Below are positions 27,023 to 35,518 of a DNA stretch of 64,000 nt, one piece after another (the stretch's first letter is position 1; every line of letters begins with the position of its first letter). The translations under genes and the position numbers were made by a program. Under the pieces are notes generated by a model. The model did not search any database, was not told the DNA's origin, and saw nothing but the letters and a program-made list of their open reading frames with translations. Source of the stretch: UBA7477 sp045602925 (lineage in GTDB: Bacteria; Bacillota; Clostridia; Oscillospirales; Ruminococcaceae); NCBI GenBank assembly GCA_045602925.1, contig JAZSCN010000003.1, positions 1-64,000 on the forward strand, written 5' to 3'.

Positions 27023-27611
27023 TTAGTTATCTGATACGTCTTTAATTACTTTTGCCATTTCATCGTCATACGGTATTTGACGTATGATATATCCGATACC
27101 CTTTTCATCAGGGTAAGAAACCATAACTTTAGTACCAATGGGGAGTGTAGCATAATTTCCCTTTGGACCATTAGTAAAGGTATTAACTTCCGCACCTTCA
27201 ACCTGTTGAGGGTAATAGGTCTGTAACCAATTAGCGGCTGGACGAGTATGAGGTGACTGAAGAAACTCACCATCTCCGGGGTGTAGAATATCTTACTGCG
27301 ACTTTGTTAGCATCCATATTCTTTACATCCTTCACAGTTGTTTCATCAATAAAAGGTACATTATCTTCTAGTGTAACATAACCATTTGTATCATCAAAAT
27401 TATATGAACCACCTGAATTCATTTCTGAGCTAAGATAACATTTTTCAGCATTAGCACGCATATAAGCAAGGTCTACTAATGTTAAGTTACCTGCGTTACT
27501 ACCAAAGCCGCGGTTAGAACCATAAGTCCCATAACCACCTTTAGCTGGAATCCAAACACTTATAGGGTTGGTTTCCTCTTTTCCAACTACATAACCTATA
27601 TAAGATTTCAT
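27023..27611 (-). CDS. OB-fold spike base protein, read with a +1 shift at a CGG codon
   Basis: Read plainly, the frame from the ATG at 27611 stops after 114 codons. The +1 frame after the CGG at 27278 stays open for 83 codons to TAA at 27025-27023 and is clearly coding: DGEFLQSPHTRP, then LPIGTKVMVSYPDEKGIGY and IIRQIPYDDEM. That ending, with the N-terminal YIGYVVGKEETNPISVWIP, forms an OB-fold-type domain as at the base of gp5/VgrG spikes. The full product is 195 residues. The stop ends 1 nt before the next ATG, which matches the tight spacing of the operon and supports the recoded reading. A one-base sequencing error at CCCC is the main alternative. Confidence 0.75.
27275..27278 (-). other. 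In-frame CGGA, apparent four-base codon / +1 recoding site
   Basis: Minus-strand context is ACA CCC CGGA GAT GGT. Frame 0 continues CGG AGA TGG TGA and stops; treating CGGA as one codon restores the long frame. It is residue 112 of the OB-fold protein. Confidence 0.65.
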
Positions 27612-28324
27612 ATTAAATTATCAATACCATTAATTTGTTTAGCAGCCTTTTCCATCATAAATTTTTCACGCTCCAAATAACTGCTAAGACTATTTACATC
27701 AGTTAATTCTGAGGCTATTGCAGAATTTAATTTGTCACCAGCTTCTGTAATTTTACCAGAAATTTTCTGCTCAAATGATTGTAGCTTATTTCCTAAGAAT
27801 TTATTAAGCATACAAGCAGCCATAGTTGCAAACATGTATTGACATTCTTCTTCAGACATAAATGCATCAAAATCCAACTCACCTATTTTGATAGCATCAT
27901 CAAACATATTTTCAATTGCTTCTACTACATCTAAAATAGAACCTAAGAAGCCTAATGCATTATTGACTAAACCACTGATGGAACCAGAAATCTGGCTTAA
28001 AGCTTGAGTTATCTGACCCTTTACCTGAGCGGCCAACCTATCAGCAATATCAGTAGCTGCAGCTAATAAATTATTTGCAACATTATCTAATACTCCTAAT
28101 AACATACCAGGGTTAGCTAACATTAATCCTGCACAATAAGCCATTTTACCAACTTGAATTAAGTTTTGAGCAGAATTAGTAACAGAAGTCACTAATTGGC
28201 CTAATGATTTGACATTATCAGTTTCAACACCCTTTGTAATACTAAAATTAGGTATTTTAATATCCAAAAAGCCTTTTCCTTGACCTGTAATAGCATTAGT
28301 TAAAGCTGAAAATATAGCTGACAT
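27608..28324 (-). CDS. Helical protein of the spike/hub operon, unknown family
   Basis: A 238-residue protein built of Ala/Leu/Ile-rich amphipathic helices (NNLLAAATDIADRLAAQVK, ALSQISGSISGLVNNALGF) with acidic linkers and no clear membrane span. It leads the minus-strand run 28324 to 25204, with a TAAATA box 6 nt from its ATG, so the spike-type genes probably depend on this promoter. Its 3' end overlaps the OB-fold gene start by 4 nt. A structural or chaperone role near the spike is inferred. Confidence 0.6.
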   Translation of the reverse strand: MSAIFSALTNAITGQGKGFLDIKIPNFSITKGVETDNVKSLGQLVTSVTNSAQNLIQVGKMAYCAGLMLANPGMLLGVLDNVANNLLAAATDIADRLAAQVKGQITQALSQISGSISGLVNNALGFLGSILDVVEAIENMFDDAIKIGELDFDAFMSEEECQYMFATMAACMLNKFLGNKLQSFEQKISGKITEAGDKLNSAIASELTDVNSLSSYLEREKFMMEKAAKQINGIDNLI

Positions 28325-28330
28325 TATTAT

Positions 28331-28351
28331 TATTTAAAGGGCTTATAAATA
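28331..28351. promoter_or_regulatory. Divergent pair of late-type TAAATA boxes
   Basis: Minus-strand TAAATA (28331-28336) is exactly 6 nt from the ATG at 28324. Plus-strand TAAATA (28346-28351, within TATAAATA, identical to the T4 late consensus) is exactly 6 nt from the ATG at 28358. The gap between the two genes is 33 nt. Confidence 0.65.
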
Positions 28352-28357
28352 ATTCAT

Positions 28358-29954
28358 ATGCCAGATGGAATTCCTTTTAGTATTGGTTTAGAAGCCTTAC
28401 CAGCAGATGCATTACGTCAACCAACAGCAATGGGTGGCGGCGGAGTAGGTGGTATGGGAATGATGGGTGGAGCTTCATTTATGGGCGGCACAATTGGTTT
28501 AGGTGCAGTTCAGACTGATGGTGATTTTATTACTGACCAAAGTTTAAAACAAGCTTATATTCCGATGACAGTATTCCAATCCTTTCCTGTTAAACTTCCA
28601 GATGGTACTTATACAATGGTTTCTGACCATACGGGTAAAGGTGATGATGCCGGTACTAACTTAGGTGGTTTAGCCGTTAGCCTTAATAGGGGTATTGCTG
28701 GGTGTCCTGATAACTTTAATAAAAGTATTCTTAATGGTATGAAAGATAAAGTACCTAATTTTAAAGTAGGTGCATCATGCTCAACAAAATTTGGTACTCA
28801 ATATCTTAAGTATTTCTATCCTGATGTTCAGTGGGGTGTAAACGATTTTGGAACACTTAAAAATCGTCTTTTATTATGTGCTGAAGTAGTATGTCCTATT
28901 TCTTCAACTGAAGGTAAACCGATTCGAATTAAAATGTGTGATGAAGGACCATGGCATGTAAATGCAATTGACATCATGGGTGCATTCTGTATGTTAAGCA
29001 ATTATGCTGATATTTTTAAGGTATATGGCACGATTAATGGTAAGGAAGAAAAATTAGATAATACCACTTATCAATTTCCATGTAAAGATGCAGGATATGA
29101 CTATGTAAAAGGCGAAATTCCGGGATATGGCCCAGAAAAAATGCTCGAATATAGCGAAAATGTAAAAGAAACAGCCGCGTTCTCAAATTATCACGGTTCT
29201 ACTAAAGGTGGTGAAACTAATAGGCTTGGTCATTCAATGACTCGTGTTCGTTTCTTTGTTGACCCAAGTCAGAAAGCTGATGCTGAAAAATTATTAGGTC
29301 ACTCTATTCCAGATGAATTTTGTAAAACAAATTATGATGGTGAAGTAGTTCAAATTGGTGGAGGTATGTCAATGGCCGGGATGGTTAATGTTGATAACTC
29401 ATCTTTGGCCGGTATGATTATAAACGCTGGTCTTCGAGTTGGTCAATATTGTGTCTCACGCGGTGTCAAATATGGGGATGCACGTACTTTAGTAAAAGCT
29501 GATCCTAACAAGGACAAAGGTATGAAAATTGTTGCTAGAGATTTAACAACAGACTGTTCAGGTGGTGTATGGTGGATTTTGGCTGAAGCTGGTTTATTAA
29601 AGAAGCCTACTGAATGGCCTCCTGCTACACCATTCTATAGAACGAACTTCCAAAATAAGTTTGTTGAGGGAGTCGGTTTAGTTGAGGTAGATATATCTCA
29701 GTTACAACCAGGAGATATTATATTGTGGGACCGTAATAAATCTGAAAACAATCATGTTGCAATTTATGCTGCTCCTGGTAAATGTTTTGACTTCGGTTCA
29801 CAAAAACGTGTCAGTTCAATGCAGCCGGGTAATAAAGGTCTTAATGACTCAAGTGCTATTGCCGGACGTAAGATCTGGCGAGTAGTTCCAACTGGTAGCC
29901 GGAGCAACATTATCAGGCTCATTAAGTCAAACAGCTATAGCAGCAATGAACTAA
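28358..29954 (+). CDS. Tail lysin: NlpC/P60 peptidase with possible RlpA-like domain, +1 shift at its 3' end
   Basis: A virion-type peptidoglycan hydrolase. After a Gly/Met-rich N-terminus (about 25-50), residues 165-225 contain IKMCDEGPWHVNAIDIMGAF, recalling the D-RGPF...IDLS motif of RlpA-type double-psi barrels. Residues 395-510 are an NlpC/P60 domain with the cysteine in TTDCSGG (C400) and the histidine in NNHVAIY (H466). Read plainly, the frame runs on to 30043 through 93 bases of the convergent gene with a cysteine/phenylalanine-rich nonsense tail. Taking CGGA at 29900-29903 as one codon gives 16 more residues (ATLSGSLSQTAIAAMN) and a TAA that interlocks with the opposite stop, like other convergent pairs here. 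Total 531 residues. Confidence 0.8.
29900..29903 (+). other. In-frame CGGA, apparent four-base codon / +1 recoding site
   Basis: Context is ACT GGT AGC CGGA GCA ACA. It is residue 515 of the tail lysin and the only in-frame CGG of that gene. The +1 frame ends 48 bases later at the expected interlocking stop. Confidence 0.65.
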
Positions 29955-30970
29955 ATTTTATCAGATGCTTCTTCGTTAGTATCAGCTTTAATAAGTGTTT
30001 TACCTCGACCGCCTACAGTTGTTGTAGGCTGTTTTGGTTTTAATGCACCATCATTTTGAGGAGTATAACTATTTGTAGGTGTACCATCAGGAGTTTTCTT
30101 ACTAATGTTATTAGTAAATGGTCCCTTTGTATTTTTAGAAGGGTCATATACTCTTAATCGACGCATATTTTCCCATATACGTGCACAATCACCTAAATTA
30201 CTAACGATATTAACTTTAACGGCAGAAGATATATCTTTTGCCTTTTCTTCAGCTTTAGAGTCTCCAACAGTAGCTGTTTCTTTTTCTAATCCAGCTGATT
30301 TTAATTTTTTAGAAAACTCATCAAATGAAGCTGACATATTACCTAACATAGTGCGATAAGCTTTTTCTACATCAGGAATTAATTTTGAAATTACATGTTG
30401 ACGAATATTACCCCATGTGGTAGTAGATTCATCTTTTTCCTTCTCCTTTCCATTTTCATCTTTTTCAGGAGGAGAAGTAATACGCGAAAATACATTACTT
30501 AATGTATTAAAATTTCTATCATCACCTAATAATCCAATAGAAGCCGAAAATGGTCCAAGATACTCACATGGGTTCTGGAGACAGTTCATGGAATCATCTT
30601 TAGCAGAATCAGTCGTCTGCTTATTATATTTTTCAATACGTAATTCATCAACTACTGTAATATCACTAAACTCATACTTATAGATTTCCATATATACCGG
30701 ACTATGCATGATCTTTTCTCTAAAGTACATAATAGTATCAGTATCTAGTTCAGGACCATTTGCTAAAAAGAAACCTACAAATTCCTTCTTTGCAGCATAA
30801 TCACCATATTGTGCAGCTCTATATAAAAGAGCAAGCTCCATATTATCTTTAATATGAGGATCTTCTAAAAGTACGCAAAGTCGTGGGTCATTTTGTAATT
30901 CTTCTCGAGTTTTACAAGACGCCACATAATTTAAAAATTCAGGACTATTAGATGAATATACAAAACTCAT
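29951..30970 (-). CDS. Hypothetical protein next to small terminase and portal
   Basis: A 339-residue protein with a helical, ankyrin/TPR-like N-terminal 100 residues (ELALLYRAAQYGDYAAKKEF), a Lys/Glu-rich linker near 180-195 and a Pro/Thr/Lys-rich C-terminal 60 residues. It ends with TAG, overlapping the lysin TAA. Its ATG overlaps the stop of the small-terminase candidate by 4 nt, so it is the last gene of the stabiliser-portal-small terminase operon. I do not recognise a family; a head or packaging role is inferred from position. Confidence 0.65.
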   Translation of the reverse strand: MSFVYSSNSPEFLNYVASCKTREELQNDPRLCVLLEDPHIKDNMELALLYRAAQYGDYAAKKEFVGFFLANGPELDTDTIMYFREKIMHSPVYMEIYKYEFSDITVVDELRIEKYNKQTTDSAKDDSMNCLQNPCEYLGPFSASIGLLGDDRNFNTLSNVFSRITSPPEKDENGKEKEKDESTTTWGNIRQHVISKLIPDVEKAYRTMLGNMSASFDEFSKKLKSAGLEKETATVGDSKAEEKAKDISSAVKVNIVSNLGDCARIWENMRRLRVYDPSKNTKGPFTNNISKKTPDGTPTNSYTPQNDGALKPKQPTTTVGGRGKTLIKADTNEEASDKI

Positions 30971-31425
30971 AATACATCAGCTTCTATAACTTCAACCCTT
31001 TTGGCATCTTCCAAAAGTCTTGACATAATTTCTTCACGTGATAACAATACTTTAGTTTGGTTATTTTCAGTATTCATTTGCTGGTCAGCAGCAATACGCA
31101 TTTTCGTAAGCTCCATATTTTGTTTATGCTTTTCTTTATTAAGATGAAGTTTACTAAGTGCATCAATCAATCCAGTTTGTGCTTTAACAAAACTAGCTGC
31201 AGCCTCAACTAATTCAGCATCTTGAGGAGACGATTGCACCATATCTAAAATGCTTTCTAATGCGCCTTTAGCGGAATCCATTATATCATTAGTTTCAGAT
31301 ATAATTTTTTCTTCTAGTTGATTAGCATTAGGTAAAGCAAGCTCATTTTTTATTGTCTTAGTTTGCTTTACAATTTCAGAAGGTGTAATACCTAAAAGAG
31401 CATTAATGTCGTCAGTAGTACTCAT
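30967..31425 (-). CDS. Probable small terminase subunit (T4 gp16-like)
   Basis: Small terminases bind DNA and regulate the packaging ATPase. The 152-residue protein has the gp16 plan: a short N-terminal segment (DDINALLGI), then a central helical hairpin (TNDIMDSAKGALESILDMVQ, AASFVKAQTGLIDALSKLH) and a C-terminal charged helix. T4 gp16 has 164 residues and a very similar 'ILETAK...FATLMGQM...NREILKLHK' core. It lies directly downstream of the portal gene rather than beside the large terminase, 29 kb away, a rearrangement compared with T4. Confidence 0.55.
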   Translation of the reverse strand: MSTTDDINALLGITPSEIVKQTKTIKNELALPNANQLEEKIISETNDIMDSAKGALESILDMVQSSPQDAELVEAAASFVKAQTGLIDALSKLHLNKEKHKQNMELTKMRIAADQQMNTENNQTKVLLSREEIMSRLLEDAKRVEVIEADVL

Positions 31426-31428
31426 ATA

Positions 31429-33237
31429 TTAAAGTGCTTCCATATCTCCACCAGGATTAGAATCAACGGCTTCCACTGCTCCATCAGCAGCTGCATCCAT
31501 TTCGCCACCCATATCCATACCACCTCCGAGGTCACCGCCTCCAAGGTCTAATCCGCCGCCCATGTCCATACCGCCACCTGCATCACCACCACCTTCAGCA
31601 CCGACACCAGCCTGCTGCATAAGTGTTACGGTCTTCCAGTTAGGACCGGCATTAGTAATCTGGGCAATTTCATATTCATGAGCAGCTTCGAGTTTACGCA
31701 TACGATATTGTTCCAAAATTTCATTATCAGTAAGGCCCATGACATTCTTAAGAGTCCAGGTCTTAGAAATTACATCAATACCTGCAATCTTGGCATAAGC
31801 ATCACCTGCAATCTGGATACCCTGAAGCTTACGCATATAGAAATAGTTTGTAGGAGGAACAAACTCAAGCTCAAACATATGCTCCTTAAGTTTCATATGC
31901 TGATAAAGACCAGTAAATTTAAGGTGAGAGATAAATGCTTGTTTAAAAGCTTCTGCGAATTTACGCTGAATAGAGATAATAAATTCGGCAAAACGAATTT
32001 CTTCACGAAGAAGAGTAGAAGAATCAATAGCGCCCTGTGACTCAGACTCTAAACGGTTAGTCGGTACACGAAGGGCACGATAAAGAGCTTTAATGAAATA
32101 GTTAAGGTCATCAAGCTGACCGAGATTCTGGCCTCCGGGAAGCTGTTGAACATCTACACCTTCATAGCCATTACCCTTAGCTACCCAGAAAGAGTCAAGC
32201 ATAGACTGCGGCTCAAATTTCTGCGTAATATCACCCGTGTTAAGATCAAATGCCTTAGACTTAAAGTAACGGTCTTTTAAACGTTGAAGGTGTGCCTCCG
32301 CTTTAGCAGTAGGAAGGTTACCACAATCAACCTTGAAAATCAAACGTTCAGGAGCACGAACTAAACGATAGATGATAATAGCATCTTCAAGGTAAGAAAG
32401 TTGAATATAACGTTTACGAGCTCTTTCAATATAAGGAATAACGAATTCACCAGTTGGGTCCCAATTATCAGAGTGAACATAAAGTATCTGATTTGCTTGA
32501 TAAGGCACGTGTTCCATCTTAATAATATTATTGTTGTTATTACCTTCAAATGTTACACTCTTACCAGTAAATGCAGCAATAATATCATTAAACTTATCCT
32601 TATAGTGAGCTTCCATCAACTCAGTCTGAAGTTTAAGAGCACCAACAATACCCTTCTTCTTAGTTGATTCAGCGGCTGTACATACAATCAATTCAAGGAA
32701 AAGCTCACCATCAATTAAGTAATCTTCACAATATTTCTTTCCTCTTTCTTTAAGATTAAACAAGTTAATAAAATAATCAAATTCATCAGAAAGACGCTTA
32801 ATGTGTTCATTACTCAAATCTTTATCAAGATACCTGAAATTAATAACACGTTTCTTATGGTCTTCGTTAATAAAAGAATTGGAAATCTCTTCAATAGCAT
32901 CACCAACTTCTGGATAAGAAGCCATCAGACGATACTCATAAATTCGATTAGCCTTAGCAGCATCAAGAGATGCATAAAGTACATTTGCAAATGGATTATA
33001 CTGTCCACCTACACCAGTTGCAACTGATGCGGTATTGTCCATATGAACAAGGCCATGAGAAACTGAGTTATTAACTAATGCTTCTCTACGGCGGATACCA
33101 GTATTTTCAAAGTCTTCCCACTTAGGGTTAGAAAGAGTGGCGATACCATTACGCATAATATCACCGATATAATTTGTATTCTTTAGGTAATTTCCTAAAG
33201 CTCTTGAAAGATTTGTCTTAAATTGATTAGTCTTCAT
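31429..33237 (-). CDS. Portal protein (T4 gp20 type)
   Basis: The portal forms the dodecameric channel at the head vertex. The 602-residue protein carries the gp20 signature YRLMASYPEVGDAIEEISNS (about 103-122), then RGKKYCEDYLIDGELFLEL and the clip/stem region DLNYFIKALYRALRVPTNRL. REEIRFAEFIISIQRKFAEAF follows, as in gp20. T4 gp20 has 524 residues. The C-terminal 60 residues are a Gly/Met/Asp repeat tract (units like GGGMDMGGG), not part of the usual fold. Its ATG shares its A with the stop of the sheath-stabiliser gene (TAATG on the minus strand). Confidence 0.9.
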   Translation of the reverse strand: MKTNQFKTNLSRALGNYLKNTNYIGDIMRNGIATLSNPKWEDFENTGIRRREALVNNSVSHGLVHMDNTASVATGVGGQYNPFANVLYASLDAAKANRIYEYRLMASYPEVGDAIEEISNSFINEDHKKRVINFRYLDKDLSNEHIKRLSDEFDYFINLFNLKERGKKYCEDYLIDGELFLELIVCTAAESTKKKGIVGALKLQTELMEAHYKDKFNDIIAAFTGKSVTFEGNNNNNIIKMEHVPYQANQILYVHSDNWDPTGEFVIPYIERARKRYIQLSYLEDAIIIYRLVRAPERLIFKVDCGNLPTAKAEAHLQRLKDRYFKSKAFDLNTGDITQKFEPQSMLDSFWVAKGNGYEGVDVQQLPGGQNLGQLDDLNYFIKALYRALRVPTNRLESESQGAIDSSTLLREEIRFAEFIISIQRKFAEAFKQAFISHLKFTGLYQHMKLKEHMFELEFVPPTNYFYMRKLQGIQIAGDAYAKIAGIDVISKTWTLKNVMGLTDNEILEQYRMRKLEAAHEYEIAQITNAGPNWKTVTLMQQAGVGAEGGGDAGGGMDMGGGLDLGGGDLGGGMDMGGEMDAAADGAVEAVDSNPGGDMEAL

Positions 33238-34442
33238 TAGATCGTATGTAATTTAAAGCCTTTACGCTCACTTATTAAATCATAGTCAATATCATTTACA
33301 ACTGCTATATCAAAAGGACCAGAAAATTTTAATGTATCTTTGAAATCAACTATAATTTTATTATCTGTTTGTTTTAGAATATTTAATACATAACCGGAAA
33401 CACTGTCATGTTTTTCTTCTAATGTGTTAGGAAATGGATGAAGAGGGTTATTATATTTTTTAGTATAAGATTCTAACCCCTCAAAAGGTCCACGTTGTTC
33501 TGGAATTGCCAATACTTTACAATCTTTAAAATTATAACCATTAATAGTAACTTCGCAATCTTTAGTAATAGGTAATGAAGTTGAACGTTCTTTATCCATA
33601 ACAAAGAATGCCTGTGTATTATTAACAGGATGACTCTTATAGACTGATGTAATAGTAGGGTGCGCAGTTGCAAACTGTCTAGGATTATTATATCGTGACC
33701 ACTCCTTAGTTTCCATCACAGTATGAACAAGAGGTCTGAAAAGTGATATTTCATCATAGATACGAGAAAGTGTATCTTCATTAGGTACAACTGTTGTTCC
33801 AATATCAAAAATAATACCATGAGCACAACCATTCATCTTAGGGAAAAGCCAACCATCAATAGTAAATCCTAACTTACCAGTAAACTTATCTTCGTCGGAT
33901 GATTTCGCCTCAGTTCTAACATCTAAATTAAGTTCACCATCCCACTCAATTTTGTTACGAAGTTCAACCCAGTTTGTATCAATGATCTGAGGTACGAACC
34001 ATGAATAAGTAACTGCCGGTTGAAATTGTGTAGCTAATTTACCATAAATCTGGTATAAATCAGTCATATACTTTGTCATTATAGTAACATCTACCTTAAT
34101 AGATATTGGTGTAGGTCTAGCATAATCACTTATACCATAATATGTAGAAACTTGTAAATTTTGATTTTTAGAAGCTTGACGCTCTTTTACAAAAGAAATA
34201 CCAGATAAACTAATAATAACTACAGGTAACTCATAATTCTTGGCTTTATTGATAATATCCAACATTACTCGTTGCTTAGTGCCTAAAATATAACCAGGTT
34301 TGATAACTTCATCTAATTCTCTTTCTCCTGATTCTTTGTTTACACTATAGCGCATAACTAAAGCATTATCAATAATAGATATAAATTGTTGTAGTATAGT
34401 TTCTATTTCAAAATTATACTCGTATCTGTTTGATTCTAACAC
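33237..34442 (-). CDS. Tail sheath stabiliser / completion protein (T4 gp15-like)
   Basis: gp15 caps the contracted tail and joins it to the neck. In the 401-residue protein, residues about 100-165 hold the marker ARPTPISIKVDVTIMTKY, then QIYGKLATQFQPAVTYSW, typical of gp15 ('P-PI-I---ITI-TKY...QI-P-FQP'). A second beta domain of about 130 residues follows, making it longer than T4 gp15 (272). The start is GTG at 34442, supported by a TAAATA box exactly 6 nt upstream; an ATG 2 nt away is out of frame. It leads the operon with portal and small terminase. Confidence 0.65.
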   Translation of the reverse strand: MLESNRYEYNFEIETILQQFISIIDNALVMRYSVNKESGERELDEVIKPGYILGTKQRVMLDIINKAKNYELPVVIISLSGISFVKERQASKNQNLQVSTYYGISDYARPTPISIKVDVTIMTKYMTDLYQIYGKLATQFQPAVTYSWFVPQIIDTNWVELRNKIEWDGELNLDVRTEAKSSDEDKFTGKLGFTIDGWLFPKMNGCAHGIIFDIGTTVVPNEDTLSRIYDEISLFRPLVHTVMETKEWSRYNNPRQFATAHPTITSVYKSHPVNNTQAFFVMDKERSTSLPITKDCEVTINGYNFKDCKVLAIPEQRGPFEGLESYTKKYNNPLHPFPNTLEEKHDSVSGYVLNILKQTDNKIIVDFKDTLKFSGPFDIAVVNDIDYDLISERKGFKLHTI

Positions 34443-34448
34443 ATTCTT

Positions 34449-34466
34449 TATTTAATTGCTTAAATA
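34449..34466. promoter_or_regulatory. Divergent pair of late-type TAAATA boxes
   Basis: Minus-strand TAAATA (34449-34454) is exactly 6 nt from the GTG at 34442. Plus-strand TAAATA (34461-34466) is 5 nt from the ATG at 34472. The whole divergent region is 29 nt. Confidence 0.6.
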
Positions 34467-34471
34467 TAGGC

Positions 34472-34804
34472 ATGGCACAAATTATGAATATTAATGCTGC
34501 ACCTATCGTAAGTCCTGATGGCGCTTACCTTGTTGCACTCAAGGATGGACGCATATCTCGCATCGATGGTAAGACTCTTAGTCAAGATACCGAAGTTAAA
34601 GTTTATGTAGACCAGCAAGTTGAAAAACTTACTGCTGAATATACCAAAACTATTGCTAAGCTTGAAGCTGAAATTACAGAAATTAAATCAGTTATCAATA
34701 GCATGTTTAGTGCAGTTCAAAATGGTAGTGCGGTTATTGAGCCAGCAGACGAAGCTGAGGTAGAAGAAGCTCCTAAGGCTAAAGGTAAGAAATCTAAGAA
34801 GTAA
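34472..34804 (+). CDS. Small coiled-coil protein with acidic/basic tail
   Basis: A 110-residue protein: a beta-type start (APIVSPDGAYLVALKDGRIS), a coiled-coil (VDQQVEKLTAEYTKTIAKLE, about 46-75) and an acidic then Lys-rich tail (EVEEAPKAKGKKSKK). The frame is open to an ATG at 34430, but the ATG at 34472 lies 5 nt after a TAAATA box, while the upstream codons overlap the divergent gene and promoter. A late, possibly head-decoration or assembly protein; no family recognised. Confidence 0.6.
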   Translation: MAQIMNINAAPIVSPDGAYLVALKDGRISRIDGKTLSQDTEVKVYVDQQVEKLTAEYTKTIAKLEAEITEIKSVINSMFSAVQNGSAVIEPADEAEVEEAPKAKGKKSKK

Positions 34805-34827
34805 TAAAGTTTAATAACTACCCTTTG

Positions 34828-34859
34828 CTCCTGGAATTAAATATTTCAGGAGTTTTTAT
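34828..34859 (+). terminator. Rho-independent terminator before the tube-like gene
   Basis: A 10-bp stem with one G-T pair (CTCCTGGAAT with ATTTCAGGAG, offset by the 5-nt loop TAAAT) is followed by TTTTTATTTT. The 3' arm contains AGGAG, 10 nt before the ATG at 34863, so the same sequence could also serve as the rare Shine-Dalgarno site of this region. Confidence 0.7.
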
Positions 34860-34862
34860 TTT

Positions 34863-35483
34863 ATGGCAGACGAAAGAGTTATACAATCTACCGAAAGTCC
34901 TCTTAATAAAACATTTGCAGATAAGTTTTATTTTATTTTCGAGCTTCCAGAGGCTCTTAAAAATTTAAAAACTGACAAATCAATCATTAAGGCAGGGTTA
35001 GGAGTTAATAAAAAAGCATTGCAATGGTCTATTATTAAAGCTGAAGTTCCTAATATTAATATTAAAGCAAATGCTATTAATTATGGTGGTGGTTCATTGC
35101 ATGTATCAAGCCACACAAAATCTCCATATGACCCGTTTAAAATTACTTTTAAAATAGATAGCAATTGGCTTAACTATTTTACTGTTTATGAATGGGTGAA
35201 TTTTATCTATGGTGAAAAAGAAGGACATTTTGATGAAGATAATTTAACTAAATCTAAGAACTTTGATTCTTATGCTGTACCAGTTTCAATAGTAGGTATG
35301 GATGAATATAATAATCCTAAAATTCAATGGATTTTCACTTATGCTTTCCCAACTGATATAAGTGGACTTAGCCTCGACTACACATCTACTGAAGAAATCG
35401 AATTTACTGTTACTTTTGTCTTTTCCCAGATGTATATACGAAACATCTTGTATGATAATATCAAAAACACATCAGGAGTTTAA
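34863..35483 (+). CDS. Second tail-tube-like protein (gp19 fold)
   Basis: A 206-residue protein that follows the tube plan: N-terminal strand YFIFELPEAL, ALQWSIIKAEVPNINIKANA, a Gly-rich loop (NYGGGSLHVSS), FKITFKIDSNWLNYFTVYEW and the closing IQWIFTYAFPTDISGLSLDY with IEFTVTFVFSQM. The 'FPT-ISGL-LDY' end closely parallels 'WPTNVGELQLDW' in T4 gp19. It lies directly upstream of the sheath gene, the usual place of the tube gene in many contractile phages, so it may be the main tube protein. No TAAATA box precedes it; AGGAG lies 10 nt before the ATG. Confidence 0.65.
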   Translation: MADERVIQSTESPLNKTFADKFYFIFELPEALKNLKTDKSIIKAGLGVNKKALQWSIIKAEVPNINIKANAINYGGGSLHVSSHTKSPYDPFKITFKIDSNWLNYFTVYEWVNFIYGEKEGHFDEDNLTKSKNFDSYAVPVSIVGMDEYNNPKIQWIFTYAFPTDISGLSLDYTSTEEIEFTVTFVFSQMYIRNILYDNIKNTSGV

Positions 35484-35505
35484 AAAGCGTTTAGCCAATT
35501 TCAAT

Positions 35506-35511
35506 TAAATA
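35506..35511 (+). promoter_or_regulatory. Late-type TAAATA box
   Basis: It lies 7 nt before the sheath ATG at 35519. Confidence 0.55.
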
Positions 35512-35518
35512 ATTTTAT

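Noticed and set aside
27046..27273. Separate 75-residue minus-strand ORF
   Set aside because: It is in the third frame; its Leu/Val/Arg-rich translation looks like a shadow, while the +1 continuation of the upstream gene gives a clear OB-fold sequence.
29955..30043. C-terminal extension of the tail lysin into the convergent gene
   Set aside because: The tail is Cys/Phe-rich nonsense and overlaps 93 bases of the opposite gene; the CGGA-recoded end fits better.
34430..34471. Upstream start of the small coiled-coil gene
   Set aside because: It overlaps the divergent sheath-stabiliser start and both late boxes; the ATG at 34472 has the right spacing.
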